NCBI GenBank assembly: GCA_038502055.1
Contig: JAXRKN010000039.1
Span: forward strand, 3,410,001 to 3,474,000
Length of the DNA stretch: 64,000 nucleotides
Source of the DNA: Tanytarsus gracilentus
Taxonomy: Eukaryota > Arthropoda > Insecta > Diptera > Chironomidae
Direction: 5' to 3'
Position 1 is the stretch's first letter. Each line of letters starts with the position of its first letter. Position numbers and translations under genes: made by a program. Shown here piece after piece: positions 26,769 through 38,301 of this stretch. A model generated the notes under the pieces. That model saw only the letters and a list, made by a program, of their open reading frames with translations. It was not told the origin of the DNA and searched no databases.

Positions 26769-29008
26769 TTAATTTTCGTCACTTTTGGTTGTTGCGAATG
26801 TTTGGTGTTGTACGAGCTGCCGAAAAGCTCCTTGAGGTAGACTCATTAGTTGATTGTAACTTCCTTGCTCGACAATTTTGCCATCTTCAAGGACAGCAAT
26901 GCTGTTTGCATTTCTAATTGTGCTAAGACGATGAGCAATTGTGAGCACAGTGCGGCCTTTGGTTAGATTTTCTAGAGCTTTTTGAATGAGCTCTTCAGAA
27001 ACGGCGTCTAAAGCACTCGTTGCTTCGTCGAGAATGAGAATTTCGGGGTTCTAAGAAAATAATTAGAAAATAACAATTGAACGATTTATGATTTAATTTT
27101 TTTACCTTAATTAAAGCCCTGGCTATGGCAACTCTCTGCTTTTGTCCACCACTCAACATAATTCCACGCTGTCCAACAAGTGTGTCTAATCCATCGGGCA
27201 ATGTCTTTACAAACTCAACTACATGCGCTTCTTGAATGACACGCTGAAAATCTTCTTCGCTAATTCTCTCATTTTCCTCTAATCCATAAAGAATATTTTC
27301 TCTAATTGATCCACTAAAGAGCACTGGTTCTTGATTAACAGCGCCAATGTGCTTCCTCAGCCACGACGGATCGAGTTGCCTTAAATTGTGGCCATCGAGG
27401 AAAATTTCTCCATTTTGTGGGTCATAAAGTCTCATGAGAAGAGAAGCGATTGAAGATTTTCCACTTCCAGATCTGCCGACAATAGCAACAGTTGTTCCAC
27501 TCTCAACATTCAAGCTCAATTCTTTGATTACGGTAGCATCGGGTCTCGATGGATAGTTGAATGAAACATTTTGAAAGAAAATTTCACCATGAGGCTTTAA
27601 CGATGGAACTAAACCACCTTCGATGGGTATCAATGGCTGTCTATCCATAATTTGCCAAATTCGTGTGGCACTTCCAATGCCTTTGTTCAATTCAGTATAA
27701 AAATTACTCAGACCACCGATAGAAATTGCTGTGTACGCTGCATACAATATAAAGCTTGTCAATGCACCTATTGTAAGCTGCCCGTCATTAACTAAATGTC
27801 CACCATAATAGAGAACTGACATGATGATTATATTTCCACTTAATCCGGTCATGCCGTAAAAAATTGCTCTCGCTTGAGACTCTTTGTAACCAATTTGAAG
27901 TGCATCTTCGAGTTTGCTCTCAAAAATTTTATTTTCATATTTTTCCTTGCTGAAAATTTTCACGGTTTTTATATTTCCCATTCGCTCTTCGCCGATTTTC
28001 ATCACCTCTGCCAGCTTATCTTGCATTTGTCTTGTGATATTTCTTAGAAATCTTCCATAGACTACAGCCATGCCAGCGACACACGGTACAACTCCACTGC
28101 CAACAAGAGCCAAACTTGGAGATGTGTAAATCATCATTCCAGTGCCTTGAAATTGTAGGAAGAAGTTAAATAAACTTAATTAAAAAGATTAAATTGTTAC
28201 CTGCCAAGACCATCGCCGTCGATCGAAGACCATCACTGAGATTTTGACTAAGAGAATTTCCAACCATTGATGTGTCAGCTGAAAGTCGATTGACGAGTTC
28301 GCCAGTTCCTTTTGTATCAAACCATGATGCTTCTTGTGCCGTAATGCGTCTATAGAGGATTTCACGAATTCTTTTGATTATTCTGAGTGCTATTATTTAA
28401 AAAATCATTAGAGTTTAATTATTTTTATGATTGCTTTTAGTACTCACATGCATTATTGAACAAATAAACACGTCCATAGTTCGCTAGTCCTCCCAATATG
28501 AATATTCCCGCTAATATCATACAAAATTCATCGAGTTTTCCCTTAGCTGCGTGACTATCGGTGTCACTTGAATAAATGGCATCTAATATTTTTCCCAGAC
28601 CAAATGGCACAGCCATAGTGATACCTGATGATATTACGAGACATCCGATTGCGGCTGTAAAAATATTAAAATTAAAAATCCGTTAAAAATTCAAAAATTT
28701 CTGAAACTTTGTAAAATTTAAAACTCACCGATAATTTTCCATTTTTCGGGTTTCGCAAGCGAGAACAACCTTTTTAAGTCAGACGTTCTTAGTTTCACTT
28801 TCGCCGCCTTATCAGCATTAGGAGCATTTTTGTTTTTAAAGCAATTACTCAAGTGAAACCTTCTTTTGATAACAGCCGAGCCAGAATTGCCAAAATCTCT
28901 TAATATCACACGTGTTCCGCCTTGATGCAGCGAACTAAAACCACGAACATTTCGACACACCTGAACTGTGCTGGGAAAACACCGAAAGATTGTTAAATAA
29001 TTGATCAT
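26769..29008 (-). CDS. ABCB10: Mitochondrial ABC half-transporter, ABCB10-like
   Basis: Five exons on the - strand: 29008-28729, 28654-28448, 28389-28201, 28145-27106 and 27050-26769, giving 665 residues. One membrane domain (about residues 95-400) is followed by one nucleotide-binding domain with Walker A GRSGSGKSS (about 448), the signature LSGGQKQR (about 557), Walker B ILILDEATSALD and the switch histidine in IAHRL. The N-terminus is rich in R, K and S (FRCFPSTVQVCRNVRGFSS...), consistent with a mitochondrial presequence. Family knowledge: ABCB10 sits in the inner mitochondrial membrane as a homodimer and supports haem synthesis and redox balance. Length and layout fit ABCB10 better than ABCB7/Atm1, and 'GLSNFYTELNKGIGSATRIW' is typical of the B8/B10 group. 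ABCB8 is the main alternative. Confidence 0.88.
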
Positions 29009-31347
29009 TTCATTTAAATTTTGATTCTAAAAAAATTTCACTTTTTCACTCGCAGCCAAATTTTTTTGTTTTGATTGAGTGAGGGGTGGATGACTGCGTA
29101 ATAAAATTTAAAAGCTTTCGCCCTAGTGAAAAATTAACATGAATTTTTATGTTTTGATAGTGTGAGAGAGAATAAAAAAGAGAGAGTTGAATTTACTCTC
29201 AGAGAGTGAAAATTTAGAGAGTTTGAAATGAGCTTTCTAAAAAAGCTTTAAATTATAATTAAAAAACCTGAAAATAAAGAAAAAGAAAAATAATATTATC
29301 CACTTAAATAATTCATCATACTCTTTATTAGATATCATAATTGGGAAAATAAGTTTTGAATATGTTTTTGCGTCAAATTAATTCACTGCATACCTCATAA
29401 TTTATTTCATAATGTACAGAAAAAATCATCAAACTTTAAATCATTTAATTGTAAATGTTTGCCATCATATCTGTAATTTTCTTTAATCATATTCAATACA
29501 TTTTTTGATATACTTTTTCTTATCATACACTAAGAATATTTCCGAGACTTTTCTCGCCTATTTATGAAACAAATTTTAGACTTTTTTCCTCGTGTTATGC
29601 ATCCAAAAAAAATATTTAATCTTGTCGTGATTTTTGTTAGTTCTTCTTTTTAAATATAATTCTTAAACTTTAATAATAATGCAATATAATTGTTTTATTT
29701 TTTTGTAGGTAGTTTCATTAAGGTATCGATTAGTGAAAAAGTGAAGAGAGTGAATCTAAGTCAAAGGATTTTCACCCCTTGATTTTGAGTGTATTTTAAA
29801 GAGGTGAAAAATTTGTCATTTTCATAGTAACTAGAAATATTCTTAAAAGTGTATTTTCTCATTTGTTTAATTGTTGAAGTGGCTGAGATATCTTTTTTTC
29901 TTATTGGTGCTTCAGTGGAAGCTGAAATTTTGTAGGAATTTCTAGGAGTCATTTTTATTCATCAGGTCAAAGGCACAATCCTACTTGTATTTTAATTATG
30001 AAAATCTTTTGTCATCTTTTTTTATTACAAACATATTTATGAGTCTATTTTTTTGATAAGAAAATTTCCGTTAGTTGTCTTAAATTCAATTTTCATTTTC
30101 ATTGATCCATCTTTGATAATTTTTATTTCGTATTCATTCATGTGTATTTTTTTTTGGAAGGCTCATTTTGGCCTCTTTATCGTTTCAAAACAAAGCTTTC
30201 AGATTTTGAATTTAAATGGCGAAAATTTGATTAATTTATTGAATTAAAATTAAACAAATTTTCGCTCAAAAAAATTCCAGTTTCGCAAACTCAAAACAAA
30301 TTTTTTCATCTCACAATTTTTACTCAGTCCTTTTTGCAGATATTTTACAGAAAAAAATATCTCTTAAATTAATTAATTAACTTAACGCCTTTAATAATTA
30401 TGAATGCCTTAATACCAATGCTCAAGTGACTATAGAAAAATAGATTAAGCTTAATTAATATTTTTTTGCATTTACTGCTCACAAAAACTTTTTAATTGTC
30501 CTTGATTAAAATAGTGTGTTTTATAATTTTGGGATCTTTAATTGAATCTAAAAAATACATATGCTTATAAATTAAATATTTTGTGATTAATACGAATGTG
30601 GGTGTGTTTCTTTTTGGATTCTGCGATTCTATCGATTGGGAAGTTTAACGTTTTTATGTTTGCATTTTAAACTTTTTCTTCTCTTTCGAATCATCCAAAT
30701 TAACTCAAATTTGTTCAGTTATTTAAATCAAATTATCTTCCCTGTTTATGATCATTTTAATCCAGATGACATTCACAATTATTTTTAATTCTTTATTGCT
30801 TTTAAAAAGTTTCATCATTTTATTTTTAAAAAAATTATCTCTTTCCTTTTCATTTCTTGCTTTAAATCACCATTTCTGTTTCCATAATTTTTTTCAAATT
30901 TTTTCCAGTCCATTCATTGCTGCGTAATTTCAATCTTTAAAAGCATTTTCAAACAAGTTTTCTTAGTTACAAAAAATAGAAATCTCTTTATCAATTAAAG
31001 TTTTTTGTGGTTATTTTTCTGTGAGGAAAAAAGAGAAAATTTTGTGATTTTAAAATTTCTGTCAGTTTTAATTTCACGAAATATTCGCAAGTCTCCTCTT
31101 AGGACCAAATATTTTAACATGTTTTGAAATCCACTCAATCAAATTCGGTATAAAAATAGTTTATTTATGAAATTAACACACTTTGTACAGGCGTTTTGAG
31201 AAATAATCAAAATATTTTCGCACTCAAATCTCTTTTTTGATTCGATTTCTTTCCAATTTTTTTCAGTATACAAAATTTTAAAGGGTGACTTTTGTCCCTT
31301 TTTTGTTTGAGAAAATCACAAAATTACTTTTACCGTATTTTTAGGTC
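29009..31347. other. Intergenic AT-rich region
   Basis: This lies between the 5' end of the ABC transporter and the 3' end of the large nuclear-protein gene, both on the - strand. It must contain the 3' UTR of the latter (a TTTATT, i.e. AATAAA on -, lies near 31159) and the transporter promoter. I see no further gene. Confidence 0.6.
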
Positions 31348-34300
31348 TCATGTTGAAGCACTGTTACGGTGTTGCTCTTCACTCGAGCGTCTAACGTCGT
31401 TTTTGGCTTGAGGAATAACTGTCAATGACTTGGGAATTTTGGAGAGAAGCGTTGCAGCTGATGCGTCCATAATGCCGACTGTGCCAAGACTCGCTAGGTT
31501 TGCAATCTGTGCAAGTGCTGCCATGTTATCGCTATTAATGTTAATCTCATTGTCACCCCACAAAGTGTTCCATGCTGCGAGTTGTGCAGCGGCCGATGCG
31601 GTCGGCTGAAGTGCATTTACGGTCTTTGAGAGAGCTGTTAATGCTGGCGGAAGCATTGGCGGTGGAACTGGATTATTTTTTGTGAAATTTCCATTCTGAT
31701 ATCGTTTGCCATTGAGCTCGAGTGGAATCAAAGAATTCTGCTCGAGAATCTGATTTGGAATGTTGGCAGCGAGTTTTCCCGATTGAGTTAAGTTAGGTGT
31801 GTTGGCTGGTGTGGAGGTGACTGCTGGCTTAAAGCTCTCCTTTTCTTTTGGCATTGGAATGATTGAGAGACTATTGGTCGACGGTGGAATTTGCTGAGTT
31901 TGAGTGACACTCGGTCCATTTGGCGATGAATTGCCAGCATTTGCTTGCTGTTGCTGACGTGCCTTCTGATTTAATTGTTGCTGCAATTTTTCTCGTCGTA
32001 TGATGCACATTTTGTTGTAATCATAAATGCTGATGTGATAAGGCTTTCCACCCGACATCACTTGCACCAGCTCCGGCAATTTTCTTCCATCTGCCGTCTG
32101 ATAAAGTTGTCCATTCGAATTCAACAATTGAGCTGATCCAGTTATGGGTATTAAAGTCGGTCGCCATGATTTCATGCATTGCTTACGCTCATGTGGGGTG
32201 AGAGTTTCGGGCAATACAATCACACTTCCACCGGCGTTGTTGTTTGCTGGTGTTGATGACCCACTTTGTGATGTATTCGTTGTTATTGTTGCCGCAGCAC
32301 TACTACTATTTTGTGTCGATGGCTCTTTTTCGCTTCCTCTGGAATTGCTTCGTTTAGAATTACCCTTCTCCTGATTAAATGAAATCAATTCGGGTGGCGA
32401 AGATTTCTTTGGCGGTGCTGTCACTGTCTCGTCAACTTTTGCGACTTTTTGCTTTGGACTCGTATCATTGTGTGATGCCTTACGCTTAAGTAGAGAACTA
32501 CCAGGCTGCTGCACATCATTTGACTTGCGAGCCTTATTTGATGCGGGGAATATTGTGATTTCATTTGAAAAGTTGTTCTTTGTGGGTAAATTATCATACG
32601 ATCGAAGTCGATTTCTAACCGATTCTGAGTAGGAAGTCGCTGAATTTGAGGCCGATGGCGAGAGAATTAAATCACCATCGCGATAATATTTCTCGAGCAA
32701 AATAAGGTGACGAATGAAGCTCGATTGATTGCCATATGGACGCTGTAGACGCTCCCAAAGAGCTTTTGTTACGTCATCATATTGAACAGTCATTTGAACT
32801 TTCACCCAGCCTTCAGGCGTTCGTTGAGCACTGCTCGAATTGAATGGGAGATTTATTTGTAATGCCATCTCTTCCTCGCCGGGGAATAACTCGCGCATTG
32901 AAATATTTGGATTGGATTTGAGCGCTCGAGCCATTTCATCGTCCTTCTTTTTATTGCTTGGATATTGTTGAGGTGGTCCTTTGTAGTTGGGATCTGAAAA
33001 AGTTGAATTTTTATTTAAAATTGATTTTAAGTTTAAATTTAAAAAAAAATTACTTCTTATCGCATGAGCTGGTGGCGATGGACAGTCGAGTTGCGGTAAA
33101 TCATAGCCGACCATGACGTCATTATCCAGCAGCATGTGGCCACTCGATGCCGGTGAGCCTTTGTGAGCTGTTATTGTAACTTCCTTGCTATTTTGGAATC
33201 TATCTTGTGGTTTTTTCGGCTGAATTCTTCCATTTTTAATCGTCAACGTGAGGTCATCATTGCGAACGGGAACTTCTTGAATGTCATCATCATCGACCGA
33301 GACAATGTGACGATTTGCATATTCATTTTCCATGCTGTTATGTTTTAGGAGCCTGTTAAAATATTTTTAAGTTAAAATCTGTTTAAATTCAATCAAAATT
33401 ATTGACTCACTTTTTCGTATATTTTGCGACAAAATCGGCTTTTTGTGATGTGGCTTCTGGTGGCTTAAAGAGAAGATTGTTGTAGTATGAGCATAATTTA
33501 CAAACGACCAGAGTCGAATTGGCGAGTTTGACGCTTAATCCTTGCTCGGATATTAAGTTTTCTAGTCTTGCGATGTCCTGGATGAGAAATGAAATTATTG
33601 TAAATTGAAATTTAATAAATTCCGAAAAAAAGTTACCTGATTAATGTAAAAAATGTGGTTTCTTGGCAGTTTACGTTTACACATGGCACACACCATGATG
33701 TGACTTAGCGCTGCAAAATGCTCCTCGCAGATCGATACATTGGCATTGGTCGGCTGAATGTCCAAATCGATTTGGAAAATTTTGGCAATTGTCTTTCTCA
33801 TCTTCATGACCCATTTCTTGCGGATACTATGAACTGCATTCTCGTGACAATCCACTACATTGCAGACACCGAAAGTACGATCGACAGTGTTCTGGTTATT
33901 CTGGTTTTGTGATGATGGACCGGCACCACCGGAACCGCATTGAGAATTAGGTGATGTTGAGAAGCGAGGTCTCGATTTGTAGCTGGGACAATTTGCACGA
34001 CGATCGACATGACGGAAGCATGCATCGCACAAACAGCTGTCGCGAGTTAATTTTTCTTCGCCTAGCGAACGAGAGAAAAAATAATGTTAGAAAAATTTCA
34101 ATCAATTAAAAAAAAAGTTAACTCACTTTTAAGGATTTTGTCTTGACGATCGGTTGACTTGATCTGCGCAATATGACACGGTGTATCGTACAACCCAAAC
34201 TTGCCGCCACAGTAGAAGCATTGATCCTTGCAGATGCGCTCTGGATGCACTTTGAAGGATGACGCTTTTTCCGGAATTACTAAGGATTGTTCAAGTTCTT

Positions 34301-37300
34301 TGTTTACAACTGGTTCTTGTTTGTTTTGATCATTACTTGAGGCTACATTATCTACAGAGATAACAATAATCGAATACCGAAAGAAAAGCAAAAGTCAAAC
34401 ATTTCTCACATCAAACAAACGATCAAATTCATCAATTCATGATTTTTTCTGTGTGAACGCCATGCTTGTTGTTGTTGGGTGATATTTTAGAAATTGAAAT
34501 TGAGAAAAAATGTCTTCGTTTAAAAAAAAGCATGAGAGAAATATCACCTGAACAACAAGCTGCGTGTCGAATTTAATATGAGTTCAATGCATAAGTTGAA
34601 GCGGAATTTTTTGTGTGTTTTTGGTTAGATTATGGAATTTTTTCGAAAGTCAATTCAGTCAAGTTTTTTGAAGGTTAGAAAAGGAAGAAGATATTTTAAA
34701 TAAATGTTCCAAGAGTCAAAAAATTAAGTTGAAAGTTTTCTCTCCCTTGAAATTAAACTTGAGTGAATTTTCTTTCAAAGAAATTGTTTATGAAAAATGT
34801 TGTGATAAATGTTAGTGTTTCGATTAATAATCGTAATTAATTTTATAAATTTCCTGTCCTAGCATTTAAAATCCCATTTAATTGTGAATTTGAATCCTTT
34901 CCAAAATTTACTAAATTAAAATTTCACTCATTAATTTCAAATCTACTAAAAATCCTTTCTTTATCCCTCAAAAATTGACTCGCCCTTGGCATTGCCAAAA
35001 AAGTTAAGATTGATTAATTAAAAATATTAGTTGTTCATTTTGCTAAAGTTCCACAACTTTTAAAGTTTAGACAACAAAAAATAAAATTGAATTTTATCAA
35101 ATTTTAAAGCAATAAAACTTTGGCAAAACGAAATTCATTCACTGACACTACAAGTGGGCAGTTTGTGAGCTAATTAAAACCTCATCAAAGCTTTTACTCT
35201 CCCACTTTCTTCTCAAATATTTTCATGCTACTTTAACTACTCAAAAATGCAATCGTTAAGTCATTTACTTAAAAATAATTTCACACACTCAGCAATTTAC
35301 TTTGCAATTCAAAATTTTAAATATTCTTGTTTCATTCTCTGCCAGTAATGATCAATTAATAATGTTTCGATTATTGAATCGAATTTAAATGTGTAATTAA
35401 GAATGTTATAAGAGAAATTTGGCTTTAAATAGACACACACCATGATTATAAGAGCGGTTATGACTTTTACGACTATTCGCACCGTGACTATCCGATGATC
35501 CGGTGTCCTTCTGTAAAAGAATTAAAAATATTTAATTTTCGAAAAGTTTTCATTAATTTTTTTAATTTACCTCATTTTGAATTGTATAAAAAGACTCGTT
35601 TGATGAATTCGATGCTCCATTCGAGTCCTTATCCCTGTTTTTCTTTTGGAAGGTGATTTTCAACGGCATTCGACTCTTTCGTTTTTCCTTGTCATTTCTC
35701 GGCAGTTTAATGATCGTCCTTAGAGTGCCTGAAGTCTTGCTTGCTCCTGACGAATTATTGTTGTCATTCGATGAGTCTTTATGCTTCGACTTTCTTGCTT
35801 GCTGTTGAGCCATTTGAACTTTCAGTTCCTCCTTTCGCTTAATTTTTGCCAATTTTGCTTCGTTTGCCGCTTTGTGGGTCAGCAAGCCGAGTGTCTTAAA
35901 GTGATTGACTTTTTCCTTAAAATGCTCGGCCGACTCAATGAGATCGAGTTTTGGATGATTGCCTTCGCTCATGACAGAGCGTGGCGAGTTGCTGCCGATG
36001 GACTTTGCAGAGCTTTCGTCATTTTCTTTATTTTCCTCGGGCGATTCTTCAATTTTAGATGGTTTTGTCTCGACCGCAATTAGCTCGGGTGCTGGCGATT
36101 TCACGACAATTTGTTCAACAGATTTTTCCTCCACCTTTGTCACTTCATCAGTCTTAACCTCTATGGGCTCTGCAGGAAGTTCATCAACCTCCATTTTTTC
36201 ATCGTTTCCATTAATTTGTTCAACTGGCTTTTTCTCTTCAATTTTCACCTCAACCTTATCAATCTTCTCGATTATAATTTCAGCTTCCTCCTTGGCAATG
36301 ACAGCCTCGATTTTTGAAATCTCTTGAACCTTAACAATCTCACCGAGTTTTGGATCTTGCTCGATTCCCAAATTATTTTCTAAGAAATCCGACGAAATTA
36401 AGTGTTGAACGCTTTCCGTGTCTAATTCTTCGCTTACAAGCTCAGGCGATAGCGATGGATCTTTGTGTTCAGTTGAAATTGTGTCGACATTAATTGAAAT
36501 TGCTTTGGCACTGTCCTTTTCGGTTTTGACACTCGCTGTTGAATGTGCGGGTGAAACTGAATCGCGTTTTGACTCTGACTTGTCGCGTGTCTGTGAACGA
36601 CGTGTGAACGGACTGTCACGATCTTTAATGGTGCTCTTACGTTGACGAGTGCTACGACGAACATTTTGAATGTCGATTTTTTCTTGCTTACTTGCGATTT
36701 CAGATTCGGCAATTTCAGCTGAAATTTCTTCAGATTTTTCCTCACTTTCAGTCTCGACTTTTGAAATTTCGTGTTCTTTTTCTTCAGGCTCGAGTTCGTC
36801 CTTTTTCTCGGGAAGAGATTTTGCTTTGCCTTTACCAGCTTTCTTCGTAGGTGTGACTGGAGTTTCGATATCTTTTTCACTCTTTGATGGTGTTGCAGAA
36901 CTGCCACGTTTAATATTTCTAAGTGAACCTTTGACCGGCAATGGCAATGAAGTTCGTTTCATCATCGCAAGTCGTCGTGCTTTTCCCAATTCAGCAGCTT
37001 TATTTTTCAAAGCTTGTGCTTTTGTAAGTCGACGAGTTGGTGGACTTGCGGCTTCCTTTGCAACCTCTTTTATATCATCTTTTGCACTTCCATTGGGTTC
37101 AGCAGACTCTTCCTTTGCCGTCTGTCTTTTGGGTCTTGTGTTTGGTGTTTTCGGAGGTTCTTTTGTCTCAGTTGTGGTACTAGCTGATGCTGTGCTACTC
37201 TGTGTATCTTCACTTAAGCCAATCGAGTCGTTGCCATCCTCATTCTCTAGCTTACCGCTCAACATTCCCGAACGACTACGTGACATTCTCTTAAGTTTTA

Positions 37301-37400
37301 TTGCAGCCGTGCTCGCTTTAGTTGTCGGTGTTGAAGCCTCATTCGCTTGTGCTGGTGTCGGTGAATCTGTTTTCATTCTCTTGTCGCGCGTTGAGGCCAT
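31348..37400 (-). CDS. Large nuclear protein with a cysteine-rich, zinc-binding-like centre (unrecognised)
   Basis: Seven exons join in frame: 37400-35571, 35510-35441, 34351-34127, 34061-33637, 33577-33411, 33352-33054 and 32993-31348, giving 1553 residues. Residues 1-610 are charged and disordered, with K/R clusters that would serve as nuclear signals, long E/K stretches and a possible coiled coil (HFKTLGLLTHKAANEAKLAK, about 525). Residues about 674-895 hold spaced cysteine pairs: ICKDQCFYC...C, DSCLCDAC, GVCNVVDCH, SICEEH, VCAMCKRK and VVCKLC. This suggests several zinc sites. Residues about 1060-1130 hold a folded-looking block (WVKVQMTVQYDDVTKALWERLQ). Later come SWRPTLIPITGSAQL and a Q-rich part. 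I do not recognise the family; a chromatin or transcription role is inference. An acceptor at 37446-37447 shows a separate upstream 5' UTR exon. Confidence 0.82.
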
Positions 37401-38286
37401 TTTGATAATTTCTGACGTGTTTTTAGACTTTAGTGTTTAATTATCTATAAGGAGAAGAAAAAAATATAAAATTAGATCAAAATTTGCATTAGTTTTTATA
37501 ATTTTTAAAAATAGTTTTTGAGAAATGATGTCAAAGTTTTTATAAACCTGTAGTACGATGCAAAAAAATCCTTAAAATAAAATCTTTCTAAGTTCAATTA
37601 AAAATTCATTCACACTCAACTCGAGATACTTAAAAGGTCTTGACCCACCCTCAAATTTTTACCACAACTCTTTCATTCATCAAAAAGTACTTTTTCTAAG
37701 TTACTCTAACCTCACTATATACATACACGTAGCTCGCAATATGAAATTTAATCAAAAAACTTTCATTTCTCATCATCATTGACGGGCGAGCGCGCGAGTT
37801 GCGTTTTAAGCACGAAAACTTTTCATTTTTTTTCTCTCGCTCCACTCGCCTATATACATGCGAGTTCTTCTTCTTTTCACTCTGAACGAAAAAAATGTTG
37901 ATCGTGTAAATTTACATTTCAAATTTTGTTTTATTCTACGATGGTGTTGGTTGGAGTTTATGTGAGATTTGAATGAAATTCCTCTAGAGCTTTGAAAGCT
38001 TTTCGTGGAAGAATGAAACATTTTCATTCGAGCATTCAATTTTTAATGGAAAATGTCTTGGATTTTTATCAACTTATGAATTGTAGGAAAAGTTTTCTTG
38101 TGACGTATGCACACGAGAATATCATTGCTTGAGAAATCAGAACATGCTTGAAATTGTGACACAATTGAAGTGTTTATGGCTTTAAGAAATGAGAAAGTTT
38201 TTAAGGTTTCCTGGATTTTTGGTCTACTTTTTTATTTGTAAAATTTTAAATTTCAACTCTTAACTTAATTTTGAACAACCCCTCAC

Positions 38287-38301
38287 AAAATGGCGGCCGC
38301 G
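38287..38301 (-). promoter_or_regulatory. YY1/Pho-type site in a GC-rich island; possible promoter of the large nuclear-protein gene
   Basis: AAAATGGCGGC (38287-38297) is an exact long YY1/Pho match, and it overlaps GCGGCCGC in otherwise AT-rich DNA. Such sites often lie just downstream of start sites. The gene to the left needs a 5' UTR exon upstream of its acceptor at 37446-37447, so this island, about 0.85 kb away, is a candidate. GA repeats at 38632-38650 lie nearby. The link to the gene is inference. Confidence 0.35.

Noticed and set aside
36670..37440. 256-residue + frame opposite the large nuclear-protein gene
   Set aside because: Antisense shadow of the E/K/S-rich exon (S/F/L-rich peptide). 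The - strand reading continues in frame across six introns.
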